64,000 nt of DNA from Himantopus leucocephalus (lineage: Eukaryota > Chordata > Aves > Charadriiformes > Recurvirostridae), in contig RSEF01000005.1 in the NCBI GenBank assembly GCA_003993805.1, forward strand, positions 12,235,855-12,299,854, written 5' to 3'. Shown here one piece after another: positions 24,249-38,552 of the stretch. Below the pieces are notes generated by a model, which was not told the DNA's origin, did not search any database, and saw only the letters and a program-made list of their open reading frames with translations. Every line of letters begins with the position of its first letter. The first letter of the stretch is position 1. The translations under genes and the position numbers were made by a program.

Positions 24249-26962
24249 CCAGAACAAAACCATTTTCTTTATTTTATTTTGGCAACAAATGTATTCACTT
24301 TGGAATGTGATCTTTAAAATTTAAAATATTTATGTAGATTTTCATTGTGGAACATAAACACACACCCCCAACCCCAAAACCCTTGAAGTTTACAGTTTTT
24401 CCATAGGAGATAGTATATCATTAAAATAATTTTGCCCCAAACAGCATTTTTGCATGAAAAAAAATCCAATTAAAGATTTTTTTAAATACCTCTGATTTAT
24501 GGGTTAAGACTTACAGTTAATTTTCCAAGAGATCACTGATTTCTGAATCCTGCCACGTGCAGTTTGTTGGTTCAGACGTAAACTATATGGCCACTTTTGT
24601 GTTCCTCCCTCTACAGATGTCATTATGTCTCAAAACCTTTTTCAGAAAGCTCAAAGCACAGCTGGTACAAATCCTTTTCCCTTTCAGAGTCTTTCAGTGA
24701 TAAGATGCACTGAAGTCAGTATCTGAAAAAGATCTGGGGTCCTAGGGAGAACATCTACAATGCTTTCTGTTTTCAGACAGGAAAATTGTTGATCTTACAC
24801 TGTCAGCCAGTATAACGGTCTGATAATGATATAATGCATTTGAAGAATTTCGTATGGATTTTCTTCTCAAGTGATTGCTGAGCTGATGTTGAAAACATTA
24901 GGCATTTCCTAAAACTCCATCTTTATGGTCTCAAACGCTTGCTTTCTTAGCTCCAAACGGCTGTATATACCATAGTCATTCAAAAACACAGCCAAACACG
25001 TCCGACAGCGAAAGGTCCTATAGTCTTTCCCAATGCCTAGTCATTGGTTTTGAAATTTATTCTTGAAAGGAAAATGATTCATCCTGACAGTTGGCTGCAT
25101 GTGGAAGTAGATCCACGTTGTTTTTGTAAACACAAGTTTTCCAGCAAACACAACAGAGTTGGCCAGATGTCAGGAATCTGGTAAGGCTGCTGTGATGCCT
25201 ACCTACCTCCGTCTGTAGTTCAGAGAGTGTTATGGATTAGTCAAGTGGTGATAGTAGACTGAATTAATTTAGGGGGCAGGACATGGGTTCAGAAGTGGAA
25301 AATTGGGGGAATTTGGGGGAAAAACGGGAAGAAAGTATTTTTCCCCATAAATTTGCAGAAGTGGAACCTTTGTGAATGAAGCTCTTTCAGAAGTGTTAGC
25401 TGAATATAAACTATATATAAAGCCAAAGAGCCCTGACCCGCCTTTTTTGTTTTCTCTGGATGTAATTGATAGACCCATATGTCCACTTTCAATTTGATAG
25501 TCTAAAACCCAGTATCAGAAAACAGAGATGGGAAATGTGTAGGAGTTCATACAATCACTGTTGCCGCATCTTTTTAGAAAAGAGAGAACCATGAAAGATA
25601 TGCAAATTGTCCACGATTATACTTTTAGATAGTTACTTAAATACCTGTCTTTTTCACAGTAGAGGTATAAAGTTAGTATACCTTAGACATGCTAATAAAA
25701 CCAAATGTCTACAGTTTCTGGCAAAATAAAACTCCAGTAGTTTGCTATGTGTACTATTCACAACTCTTAGGCGATGTCACGGTGCCTACTGAGACAAGCT
25801 TGGATAAAGCTGCAATGGTATAAAGATTAAGGCTATTTTATATTCTTTGATTTTTATTTTAATGCTCCCCACATTTAAATTACTGTATTACTAATTTTAG
25901 CTGATATATTAATATGTCTCAGCTATTTATACATACAATATGAAACCTAAGTAAAATACCAAACAGGATGTATAACTCTGTAACTCAGTAACATGTAATG
26001 TCTTTTCTAAATAGTAGGTTTATTCATGGGAATCAATAGGATTTGCACAGTATTTAACTTAAGAACTGACTTTAGACATATCTTTACAGAACCTCCTTAA
26101 TTAAAGGTGATGGTTAATGAGAGCCTAAAATTCTCTCCACTTTTAATTTCAGATTTTGTCACTCAAATCCAAAGTGACTACTGCCCCTTACACATCCCTA
26201 CTACTTTTAATATCACTACTGGGAAAACAGTTTCAACTCTCTCTATATTAATGGTGATAGAATATGACCCTCTGTAAATGAGAAATGAATTTTCATAAAA
26301 ATTCATGGATGGCAAGGATGTGAGGATTTCTGCCTTTTTACTAGCTGATTTTGTAAAGAAGCATAGGAAGACCATCCCTCTGATTTCAGGGTATTCCATC
26401 ACCAATGTGTAAGGTACTTGGAACAAGTATTGGATTACTGAATTCAAGATTGTAGATTGAGCCTGACCTGAAAAGTTCAGATTTGAGCTTTTGGTTTTGA
26501 TCTAACTTGTAATTGACCCTCCAGCATATATAGCTTACTTCCAGCACAATATACTTATATTCTGTCTTTAGTTATGTTCTTATTCTTCTGAAAGTACTCT
26601 ATTACATATTTTTTTCCTAATCAGGCACTCATTTAGTATATTTCATCCGTGTCTCTCGAATCTCCACCTTCCTCAAATTAATCGCAGATCAAATTAATTG
26701 TACTTGGTAACCTGACACTCTTTATCTTAATTATCTTATCATTAAACCTAGTGATCTGAGAGGTTTACCACCAGGTTTTAAACCTTTCTTGTATAGTGCA
26801 GAATAATGCAGTCATCAAGGCTATCGTTACACTTTTAAGCATTTTAATAATGTTTTTCTCAGTCTATTCAACTCATAGATGAATATTATATCTTTTACCT
26901 CCCAGGCCTGGTGACCTTGGATAAAGAAGAAAATGCATAGGGATAGTGGGTAAAACTGAGCT
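24249..26962. other. No recognised gene or repeat
   Basis: Unique AT-rich sequence between the CR1 copy and the 217-bp N-flanked duplication. The longest frame is 89 codons (26178-26447 minus), with no domain seen. Confidence 0.7.
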
Positions 26963-27397
26963 TTTTTACCGTCTTGATATGCAGCTGGGTTACTCTATGG
27001 TTGGTATATAAGTACTTAGTGCTATTTGGCTGTATGTCTACTACTATTTACTTGAGTTTTCATATAGATATTTTTGGATAGTTTAAAGGAGGAGATCAAT
27101 GAGTCCCAAATAATTGTTGAGTTTGGAAGGTTTCCCGTATTTTTTTTTAAGAGTGAGTGACAGAATGAACAGAGATGTGNCTTTTACCGTCTTGATACGC
27201 AGCTGGGTTACTCTACGGTTGGTATATAAGTACTTACTGCTATTTGGCTGTATGTCTACTACTATTTACTTGAGTTTTCATATAGATATTTTTGGATAGT
27301 TTAAAGGAGGAGATCAATGAGTCCCAAATAATTGTTGAGTTTGGAAGGTTTCCCGTATTTTTTTTTAAGAGTGAGTGACAGAATGAACAGAGATGTG
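26963..27397. repeat. 217-bp direct repeat around a single N (assembly artefact)
   Basis: Copies at 26963-27179 and 27181-27397 flank an N at 27180. I see three substitutions (GATATGC versus GATACGC, CTATGG versus CTACGG, TTAGTG versus TTACTG), about 1.4% divergence. It is the longest of the single-N duplications in the window. Confidence 0.9.
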
Positions 27398-30300
27398 AGT
27401 CCTGTTTAGATTCTCATCTGTAGTACAAAGTGTCTTCCCTGTCTCAATAGGATCTACATATAACTCTCTTTTCTTTTCCTCCTCATTCATGCTGGAAAGC
27501 AGGGAAAATATCTGAAGAGGCTCAGGTAAAATTTATACTGTAGGAATAATCTATTCTGTATATAACTGTCCTTGAGCTTGTATTTACGCTAAAATAAATT
27601 CCTAGAGTTCTTCTGGAGCCCAGAAGAGAGAGAGGTTACTACCAGCAGGGAGAGACTTTCTGCCCACCCGAATTAGAATCTCATTTTGTAAAAGAAAGAG
27701 AAGGGAAAGGACATTTTAGAGGAGGAATGTGTTTGCGTATTTCTGAGCAGAATATCTGATGTCTTCTTCATTATCTTCATCTTATCAGTTATAACTACTC
27801 ATACAAATTTAACTTCTTGTTACTCATAGAGATGCAACTGTGGTCTTGCCCTGCTCTTTTCACTGCAGCTCATTTTAGCAGCCCTGCTCATATCATACAA
27901 GAATCAAGGAATACATTTTCTGTAGTAAGCACCAATGAGCTCACATGACAGATGCACTGGTTACTGTAGTGGTGAAATCAGAGCATAAGTCCTTGGAACC
28001 ACAACGTAGGTATCTCCTCTCCCTGGCACGTCTGGTTTTGGGTGATGCTAAAACTTCTGTAACTCTTGAGATTTCTGAACAGATAGATAGGTCTGTAAAG
28101 GTGTTTTTCAGGCAAAGTTACAATACCCTTAGACATGTCCTAAGTGCTAACAGCACTAAAAAAAAAAAAAAGAAAAAAAAAAAAAAAAGGAATCCACAAA
28201 GCTCTGGACAGTCTAAGAGTGCAATAGGGAAGGCAATTTGGCAGGTAAGGCATTCTTTGGTAAAAGTACAGAATGCTGAACTGCAATAGTTAGATAGGTC
28301 TCTGTGGGCCATCAAGAACACATAAAGACTGCCAACATCTCTTATAGATCTTTTCACAGATCCTATTACAATTCATAGTAAAGTGATCCTCTACCTGTCT
28401 TTCCTGAGGGGTCCAATTAAGGTAAGGATTTATTCAAGACTCATACTGACCTGGGGCTTGCACAGTGCAAATCTTAGAGGAACATGATGGTTCTTCCCTT
28501 TTATCTCAAGAGCACTCCCCATGCAAGAGTTTGTGCTAGCAGGTAATCTGAAAAAGGCTTTTCTAGTTGGGAATTCTCCCATTCACTGCTTTATAACTTG
28601 TTATACTTCACGTAATTACAGAGAGAGGGAGATGAACTTCTTTCTTTCATCTCCTAATGGCTATCCAGACAAGCGTCCTCAGAACCTGAAAAGGCATTTG
28701 AACCAGGATACTTTACATGTCAGATGAATATTCCAAATGCTGGTCTATCAGGAAGATGTGCCTTTTGTTGTCTCCTAAGAATAATTTATCCAGCTTTCCT
28801 TTCTGTATGCCCACTTTTAGGCTATGGATTTCATGAGATGTCAAAGAATATAAAAATAACTGCACCTGACCTTGTATTTACCCTAAAGTAATCTGGTGTA
28901 TATATATACATCTCATCTTTACCTTAAATATGTCCCTTGGTTCTTATGCATTGCTTGTTTATGATCGTTTCATAATTTTCTTGTGGAACTGTTCAGCTTC
29001 ATGAGGAATTCCAGAGTTCATAAGCTATGAGAAACAGGTAGAAACTACAAGCCCAACTGTAGGTCCACTGTTTATGGATTGGAATAAAACTGTCTACTTG
29101 CACTTCTGTCTGAGTCAGACTCTTCTCATTGCTGCCTGTAAATGTTTCGCATCTCTTTTCAGTCACTTGTAAAGATACATGCATGTGAAAGTTGCTATAC
29201 TTGCACTGGTGTCACAATGATTACTTCTAGATTGCGCTTATTTGTAAATTGCATGATCAGCAAACCTCAGAAAGCCAACAGAATGTACCTGACTGAGCTA
29301 CAGAAACACAAGAACAATTTACTGTGAGCAGCCCCTCAGTCTGTAGGATACATAAAATAGCAGTGCTGTGGCTGTGACTCCAAGCAGAGGTGGAGGTAGG
29401 TGTTCGTATCAGAGCTGCTAGCACAATTTCCTGAGCTAAGCAAAAATGAGGGATGGAATTCTGGCCATCCACTTGTAGGAGCACAAAAGGTGAGTTTGCT
29501 CTCAATCAGATATCATCAACACTTCAAAAGCATTAGGGGCTATATATTACATTGGTGGATGCTTGCTAGTAATGCAACACCATTTTACTTTATTAATAAT
29601 AGAATAGTAATGGAAGAGTGAGTAACATTGTAATATAAACAAATACAGAGAATACCAGGAGAGACGGATAAACAAAACAGAATTGTTGTGATAAAAGGAA
29701 TTTATTTCTCCTGATGAATATTCAATTAAAACATAGTTTGCGGTTTTTGTTTATTTCTGTTAGTTAAATGCAGGTTTATTTAACTCTTCTTATAATGCTT
29801 TAGTATTCATATTCTTATTTTTACGTTGCTAGATTTAAAGAATGAAAAGAGACCTTTACAATTTGCAATGAATGACATTTGGGTTTACTAAAAATAAGTA
29901 GACAGCCATATCAATAAAGAATAGGCATTAAGATCATAAAGAAAATTATTTGTCAAAATCCTTACCTGTGAGTAGGTTATGCTTGGAGGTTTTTTTGGCC
30001 ATATTGTCTTGGTTATTTAGGGAAAGACATATTATCTGCTCAAGGTAAATAGCTTGAAAGCATTTCCACCTGAAAATGAATCTGTTTATGTGTAGGTGTA
30101 GTTGGGGCCTGCCTTGGGCTTCCTGGGCTCATTGCAGAGCCTGAGGCAGTGTCTTACATAGCGCAATGTTCCTGAACCAACTTATTAGTTACTACAGCAA
30201 GAACATTAGGGTAAACATATACTAGTGAGGTCGCTTTAATAAGCCAGCTGCCTGTACCATGGATTTACTGAATACCAAGTTGTTCAGCAGCATTGAAAGA

Positions 30301-33300
30301 CTTGAGTGTTTTTATAAATTTTTTATTCCTGGAAATGAAAATTCAGGAAAAATAAGGAATTAAAAAATGCAAATACATAAAGCCTATTAGACACCAGATG
30401 ACTTACCCTGGCAGCAGATGATCATTGGAATGAACTTTGTACTTACATGTAGGCTCCAATGAATCAAGGGAGACCTGCTAGGGCATGGAGGGATGTCATC
30501 AGACAGTTACAGAGAGGTTGTCGGGCATGAGATTTCACAGAATCCATTTTACACTGCAGTTATAGGTCATAATAAACTTCCTTGCTCTACTTTGTAAATA
30601 TGACTTCACACCCCTATAATACTATGAATTGTTAAAAAAAGTCCATGTCTGCTTTGCCAGCAGGTGGGATACCAAAGAAAAATTACCTTGAACTCCATAG
30701 TTTGGGTAGACTTCTAGTTGTAATTCAGACAAACAAATTAAAAAGTTGTAGCTTATATCCTACATCTGGTTATATAGGTTAACGCTACCAGTGAATTAAC
30801 AACACATCTCATAACCTGAGTTAATCTTTACAGTTTATCCTTTTGCTGATACTTAAATTCATGTAACAAAAATCTTCAAAGTCTATGGAAAAATAGAAAA
30901 TAATAGAATATAAATCTATTCTATCTAAGAATTTGTATAAATCTAAGAAAAATAGAAAATAAAGAAAAACTATTTTAAATATCCCCGTGAATGCTATATT
31001 TAAATAAGAAAAAAAGAAAAAAGCAGATGCTATTAAAAACAATGGAAATATGTGGATAGATTCAGAGGCTCATTTTTTAATCTCATTTCATTCTTCAGGT
31101 CCTTTTTTAAAGCTGTCCTTTATCATGATGTCAATAATAATGAAATTTTAAAATACTTAGATTTTATAGGTGCTTGGACACATGCTTCTCATATCAGAAC
31201 AGCCTTCCTCTCTCTATTTTAAGCATTCTGGGGAAACTTCCACTCTGATGGTGTAACTGTAAGAAACAAAATGCAGTTGAATCCTTTTCTAAGCCTACAG
31301 TTCCTGAGCATTATGACAAAACATATGCTAATAGAGTGTTAGAGCTTATTGGAAGTTCTTGAAAAATACCGTCTGCCACAATTTTTGCAGCTGAAAGTTA
31401 TATTCAAACAGAGGTAAATTTTTATATGCTCAGTCTAGTGCATGGAAATACATTCCTGGAATTAAAGTTTACCTAAACTATGCAAAACACTTTTTGCATG
31501 TAGTTATTTTTGAAGGTCTAACCTAAGATTTCAAAGATGAGACTGATTCTAAAAATGAAGCTGATTGACATATGGAGGTCTACTCTTAAGGTACTCCATG
31601 GTCCAACAAAAGACCTCCTTTTCACTTGAATGCCTGGGAACAGGCTTTAAGTGAGCAAACTATATGAACTGAAAAGCGACATTATATTTCGCATCTGACT
31701 ATTCAGTGAATCTATGTTCCTCATCTGTAACACTTAAAAATTGGCATTAACACTTAAAAAAAGCATGGCCGCTAAAAATCCACTTCCACAAAAAAGTATT
31801 TATGGTTTAACGTAATAGCACACAATAAAAAGCATCACAGCTTCGTCATAATCCAAACCCGTTTTTAGGTGTTAACTTTCTTATATTTAAATAAAATCTG
31901 TCAATAGATCTTTTAGATGCTTTTGAGGAGACCAAAACAATTAGTTTAATTTGTCAATTAAAACCAGAAATAAATTAGCTCTACAACTAATTTACTGAAA
32001 GAGAAAGACTTAGCTATTATTTCTTTTTAACAAACTTTGACCACACTCAGTCTAGGGAGCTCCATACAAAAGATATACAGGACGGGAAAAAAATAACTGA
32101 TTAAATTTTAACCAGCTGCTGGGCAGATAGTTTGCCTGAGGCACTTTTGTCAGTTTCAAAGGGTCCTTTTATTAATTTTGCATTTTGTATTTTGTTAGTG
32201 GAAAGAGCTAGCTCTGTTGGGACTGCCAAAAGCTATAGGCAGCGAATCTTACAGCAGCAAAGAGGAAGCTGTAGAGCATGCCAAGTAGATTTAGCACACT
32301 GAGCACTCTAAATTACATTTGTTTTATCAGTCCTAAAAATATATTAACTTCAGGTGTAAGTTCTTTGAATAAAGCCTTAAAGCTAGTACATCCAGTTCCT
32401 CCTCTGTTTATATAAGGCTTTTATTTTGTCTATAAAAATAAACCACTGTAGTCTTTGCCAAATATCTACCCATGTAATTTACATCTTTTCTCCTTCTGAT
32501 TGTTGGCACATTCTTTGTTGGTCTGTTTTCTTACGTTCTTACTGAAAAAAGTATTGGAAGTATTATCTAGATCCTCCCCACTTTCTGAGATGTTCAGGTA
32601 CAGCTTTTATGGTCAAAAATATTAATGCCTAAGTGGAAACAAGATTTAAATAAATATGTTCGGCTTTCATTTGAATGGAGCCCAACATCCATACCAGCAT
32701 GTGGAAAATGCTGCATGTAGCATATTGCTCAGACAATTTGTGAGCAGAAGTTAGAACTCAGGGGTTAAATGGAAAACACAAACCTCTCGTGTGATGCTGG
32801 GAATTTCACAAGTTCCACTCAGGCAGCTTCAAACAGCATTAAACACAAAGGAAAAAAAGTATACCCTCAGGCTAGAATTTGCAGAAGACTTACCTGCAGT
32901 AGAATGGAGCTAAAATTAAGCCCGAAGACAAAGCATTTGGGCTTACATTTAGAAAACTGAATGGCAAAGTACATATTTTTAGAATGCGTATCATACTCTT
33001 TTTCTAGTTTCATGGCATTTTTTAAGACAGCTTTTTTTTCCCAAGCAAATTTCTTTATCCCAAATCAATATATGATGGTGTTACTACTGCATTATTTAAT
33101 GTCTTCAACAACTATTTTTGTGTGCAATCCTGCGTTGGCTAACCTCATTGGTATCACTTATACATAAAGGAGCGTGTTCTTGCTGCCACTGAAGTTAACA
33201 GTAAATCTGATAATAGCAAAATTGACTTCATGGTAGAAAACTGAGCTCAAAGTAATTAAAAAAAAAAATCAATTATATCCATGTCTTTTTCCACCTAATG
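27398..33300. other. No recognised gene
   Basis: Holds the A14-G-A16 tract and an A/T-rich low-complexity stretch around 30860-31040, which yields a phenylalanine- and tyrosine-rich minus frame. At 27502-27524 a 23-nt stretch lies between a strong acceptor and a GTAAAA donor, too short to judge. Confidence 0.7.
28158..28188. repeat. A-rich tract, A14-G-A16
   Basis: Thirty-one bases, all A except one G. It gives a poly-lysine run in the open frame 27945-28289, a sign that the frame is not a gene. Confidence 0.95.
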
Positions 33301-33375
33301 TTTAGTCAGGTTTTATGTAGTATTTTGAGACAATTGTNTTTAGTCATGTTTTATGTAGTATTTTGAGACAATTGT
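33301..33375. repeat. 37-bp direct repeat around a single N (assembly artefact)
   Basis: Copies at 33301-33337 and 33339-33375 flank an N at 33338 and differ at one base (TCAGG versus TCATG). Confidence 0.85.
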
Positions 33376-33426
33376 TGAGAAAATGCTCTGGACTACCTCC
33401 TAGGTATATCTACCATGTATAAGTGC

Positions 33427-33448
33427 AAAAAAAAAAAAAAAAAAAAAA
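33427..33448. repeat. A22 homopolymer
   Basis: Twenty-two As, the longest pure homopolymer I see in the window, 52 bp beyond an N-flanked duplication. Confidence 0.95.
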
Positions 33449-36400
33449 TCAGGAAATCTTTAAATTGTACCAGTTCCTCAGTCTGTAGGTAAATTAAGTT
33501 CTACTCAGGAAAGTAGCAAGTAAGAAAAAAAAAGATTATTTGCTGGGACAACTGAGTCCACATGTCAACTCAACTGTGCTGTCGGAAAACACTGAAATTA
33601 ATTGTCTTCCAAGATTCAGTCTGAAGGTCCAGCTGTGGTTGGCAAGTGCATAAATAAATGCTTAGTTTATGAGATACAATATTTCTGTGAAGTTCTAGGC
33701 TCTTGTTCAAGTATTTTATGGAACTGGGGCAGATAACTGAGCATTTACGTTGTGTTCATAACATGGGCTGATGCTAGAGTCTGCAGTGCTGGCTGGAAAC
33801 ACCAAGGTGAGCTTGAATTCTGGAAGGCATATGGCTACAGTAATGGAGCGCCCTGCTCCTCCTGCACCTTAATAGCTTGAGTCTCTGTTATATAGATAAA
33901 AGCTAACTCTCCTATAAAATTAGGTGTCAGAGTGGCTACTAGCCATACAAACTCACTCTGTAATCATAATAGGTTCTTTGTTTGACATTATCGTAATTCT
34001 GTACTTTAACAGACAATTTTATCAATGAGATAATCTGAAAAAAAACCAGAAGTTTGTTCTTTCATAACTGCATGTGCTCCGTATTGCTTACAACAAGTGA
34101 CAGTTGCTGATGAGAAGAGCTAATTCCATAGTCCCTGTGGAGCATTGGGAATGCAAAGGAATACAGTATATTGGCTTTTCAGTTGGCAGAGATTTATATA
34201 CTGTACTTTACATTTTAGCTAAGTAATGCATACATCTCACAGGTTCAGTATCGTAATTTCTGCCACAGTGTAAACCCGATGGACTCTTTCAGTTCCACTG
34301 AGGTTGTACCATTTAAAATCATGAAGGCATCGTTCCCCATTTGTAAATGAGCAAGTAAGTCAGTAGAATTCCAGACTGTGGCAATGTTGGAAAGCAAGTT
34401 GTTTTTTCATGTTTCCTGTCCTTCCTCTTTCTTGACTGTAGAGAAGTAGTTGTTTGATATTAGAATAGAATTTGCCATTTCATTTAAGCTAAATCATTTA
34501 TTTCTATGTTGCTTAATTATTTGAGGGAAGTGTTATATTTTGGAGCAATGTTAAAGTTATGGTTGTAAAAAAAATTATGCAAATCTTCAGTCATATGTTA
34601 GCTTGTTTTCTCTCTATGATATCTTCTTTACTAATGGATCATGGTCAAAATAATGTCAATTAAAATTCATCACAAATGGCCAGTTTCATAAACTTGGAGC
34701 CCATATTATTGAAAGTGATTAGTGAGTTTGGAGCTCTCATTTTGTATGTTCTCAGTTTACATGAGGCTGATGTTTGACATACACTATGGCAACAACAGGA
34801 CATATATTCAACATTCTCATAAACCCGATGCTGCTGGTCGGCCATCCTCTCTATCTCTCTGAAAGTATCTGAAAGGATGCTGGACCACATTGCAACTACT
34901 TTCCACTCTGCATTGCTTTGAGCTGCCCATATTATCTGTCATTGACTATCATAGCTGTCACTGCATCTGACGCTTATATTGAAAAGAACCTAAGTTACTC
35001 TGCATAAACCAATCTTTCACAAACAGAAAGCGATAGTAAGAAGAAGTGGCAAACGATTTTAAGAATGAAAATGGAGACTAATATGAAACTCTACCATTTG
35101 TGGCCCATGTTTTTCTTGCCTTAGAATTTCTTCTGAGTTTGCCTACCCTTCAAAATATTAATTGGGTGCAGAGTTCAAGATTCTCTCATTTTGTTCTCAT
35201 GAAATGATGAGATGCATTGTCTTACTGCTGTGAAGTCAGATCTTGGCATGATTCTTTCAATTTACTTCTGTGTTGGGTTATTAGCGAGGATTTTTTCCTC
35301 CTTTAAGTTTCCTTTCATGTACAGTGACATGCAGGTACACAAGTATTCAAGACTCTTAACATTTTTCTGTGATGTCCCATTTAAATTAGGTAAAATCACT
35401 CTAATGATTAAGGGAAGGGAACACAAAAGCAGCGTGAGCTTATCTGAAATGAATTCTTCTTTAGGTTTCAGTGAATACCTGCTGAAAAGTTGTTACGGTG
35501 TTTTATCTGACTCTACATGCAGAATAACATGGCTCATTGATATTTTATCACAGAAGAAATGTATGCCTCCTATTGTGCCTCAAGAATAAGCACGCAGTTG
35601 GTTATGCCTACTCTTTTCACCCCACTCTTGAACATGAACCATGCTGTAGTGCTCAAAATGCTTTTACTGCACCAGTGTGATGCTGAAAAAAAGGTAGTTT
35701 TATGTGTCTTTGGCTACATCATCTTGCAGTGCATTAGCTGACGTGAGGGAACCCAAAGTTTCAGGTGAAACAAAAGCTAAGATTTAACTAATTTGGCATG
35801 ATTCCCCTCAGTGTGGCCAACATGGAGGATTACGCAATAGCCAGATGACCCACGGTGTGCGTGTTCTCCTTTGGCAGAACACTGCAATCCTTTCACACCA
35901 TTTTTCAGTTGGTCCTGGTAAAGGTCCTGAACACACTGCTTTATGTCAAATAGCCTCTTTGCTGTCACACAATGGATCCAGGCATCTAAAAGACTAATGA
36001 AGTTCAGTATGATTTTTCAGTGCTAAAGCACTTTCTGCACGGTTTTGCAGGTTGTAATATCCATATATTTAATGCTGATGATTTAATCTAAATAATGTTA
36101 AATTGAAGGCTCGAGGTTAAACTTTTAGAAAAGAAATAATTACCTTGCACACACACTAGTCAAATCATTCCCTCCCTAATCCTGAGTCCCGGATTTACTT
36201 TGAACTAGGGATGGAGAACTCATTATGGAAAATTTCGAACTAGCTAGCAATTTGTGGGTTCGAAAGTATCTCTAAAGTAGCCTGATGAACGAGATCATCA
36301 GAAGATAAGAGATACGTAAGAGACATTGATTTCTTTATGGTAGGCAGCAGAACACAAGGAATATTCACAGCTCTCTGCCTTAGAAAGTAGAAAGGCTCAT

Positions 36401-37931
36401 TCCGATCATTTTGATAAACAGTTGTGGAAGGATGGTAGCTGAACATCTTTGACCTCTATTTTTTGATCTCTGTGCCAAAAAGTAAATTTCAGATGTACAG
36501 TGGTCAATTTAGTAGAAAGATTTTCTTTCATGTAACAGTAAACCTGTAAGAACTGTGGGGTTAGTTTTAGTGGCACCTAGCGAAGCATGATTACTATTTA
36601 CAAGTTTGTTTTACTTTCCCTTCCCTCTTCTTTATATCTAATACAGGATCAGGCCCTGAGTTTGATCTTATAACTAGTAGTACTGCTGCTGTTGAGTGCA
36701 CATGGATAGTTTGTTTTTAAACAAATGGAGTTAGACTTGCAGTGAACAATATGAATTCCCTGACTTAAATACATTTAACATACAGCACAAAGAGTAAAAA
36801 CTAAAGTCAGTAGTTCCATTCTGTAGCTAGGCACAGGATGAGTTTCTTATAACTCTCACACCTACGTTACAGTCAATCTACCTTTTCAATATTTAGAGAA
36901 TTTGTATTAATTTTGATAACTGGCATCTATACTACAGCTTTCAGGCAATTGCGTCAAATTCACTTCTGCTTCACAAGGTAATTACAATCACTCAGCCAAG
37001 TTCTACACTTGTTTATAGTCTGTCTAGTCCTTATGAATTAAATGGACCTTTTATGTACGTTGTGTAAGTATGTTTATAACAGAAGTAACGATCGGGGGTC
37101 TTTATAAGAAGAAACCTAGTAACCGTTCTTTAATAAGTATCTTCTTGTAAAATGGGCTGTTTTTCTTTGATACTAGTGGCCAACTAGAGCTAATCAGTGT
37201 GAAATTTTACATAGGTATAGTATTTATGGTGCTTACATTTTCAGTGCAGCTTGGGAATTTGTTTCAGATTCTTTTTTTTTTAACAAGGTCTTTAATATTA
37301 CCAGTTTGAAATTTTTCCCTGCTGAGACTTTCCTTTGGCAGCTCAGCTTTCCAGTGTTGGCTGATTTTGTCGATCTACATGATCTCTGTGTGGGCATAAC
37401 TGCTGCTTACTGGTGTGCTTTGCTTTTCTGGTTGATGTTAGCTTTGATTTTTATTATTTTTTGGTGATTAGCTCTTTTGTTTGTTTGTTATAAAAGAAAA
37501 AATTGACAGGGAGTGATCATAAAACTTTGGAAATAAAGGTTCAGAACATCAGAAAACAACACTGAAGACTTTTCCTTTCTTGAAGTTTTGAGATAAGTTT
37601 TTTTGATTTGTTTTTTAAGTAAGAAATTGTGGTAAAGAGGAAAATACTGGAAGTTGCAATCGCATCTTAATTCATAGATTGCAGTCACATTGCCTACTGG
37701 TGTATTATTACTGTTTCTCTAATTTCCTTAGGGGTATACTAAGGAATTTCTGTTAAAAAAAACCTCCACAAGTTCACAAAATTATAATAAAAACCCAAAA
37801 GCAGACATTTCCCACTGCAGACTTGTTGCCTAGTGCGATGTTACGTATTCTTTGAAAAAAAATTGCCTCTTTAATTGCTACACTGGTGTGTCATTGGTCA
37901 TATTATTGACAAGAGTTGTAGTGTAGACAGA

Positions 37932-38025
37932 AAAATTGCATTAAGAACTGAACTTTGGTAATTGTAGCTTTTTTTTCCAAAATTGCATTAAGAACTGAAC
38001 TTTGGTAATTGTAGCTTTTTTTTTT
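37932..38025. repeat. 47-bp tandem duplication ending in a T-run
   Basis: Units at 37932-37978 and 37979-38025 share the word ATTGCATTAAGAACTGAAC and an identical continuation, and each ends in a run of Ts. There is no N between them. A T-run at each unit end suggests replication slippage or mis-assembly at the homopolymer. Confidence 0.85.
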
Positions 38026-38536
38026 TTTAATAAAGGAAAATATTTTAAAAGCTTTCAAAATAAAAAATGGAGAGGTACAAAATCTTTAGTTTGTGGGCTA
38101 CGTAACATCCTGTCAGTGCCAGAGGTTTGGTTTTCTTAAATGGCAAGAATAAAATCAGTGTGAGGACTGTGAGAGGTTAAAAAGGCAGTTTGAATCCAGA
38201 TGAATGAAATATATGCAGTGGAAGAAATAATAGGAAAAGAAGACCAAACTCAGGGAAACAAAAAGCCTAAGGCTAGGTGAAAAAAAGCCAAAATGTAAAA
38301 AGACGTTAATAAGGTAATAGTGGAACAGGAACGTTAGAGATGAAGTTAAATATATATATCAACTAACGAATTAGCCTGGTGTTGCACTTGGACATTTGGG
38401 GCCCAGTCAGTATGGAATTAAAAAATTATAGAATTTACCTAATGTTAGGCATGGTGGTATAATATGTATGGTTCCTAATATAAGTATTATGGCACAATAT
38501 TCTTAGAATTCTGAAAAGCATATTAACTCTGCTTTT

Positions 38537-38552
38537 GTTTGTTTGTTTGTTT
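38537..38552. repeat. GTTT tetranucleotide repeat
   Basis: Four uninterrupted GTTT units. Confidence 0.9.

Noticed and set aside
27945..28289. 114-codon frame ending near a long A-run, resembling a processed retrocopy
   Set aside because: The A-run lies inside the frame and codes poly-lysine. No known gene is recognised upstream, and no target-site duplication is evident.
30821..31042. Minus-strand frame rich in Phe, Tyr and Leu, resembling a membrane protein
   Set aside because: It is the translation of A/T low-complexity sequence.
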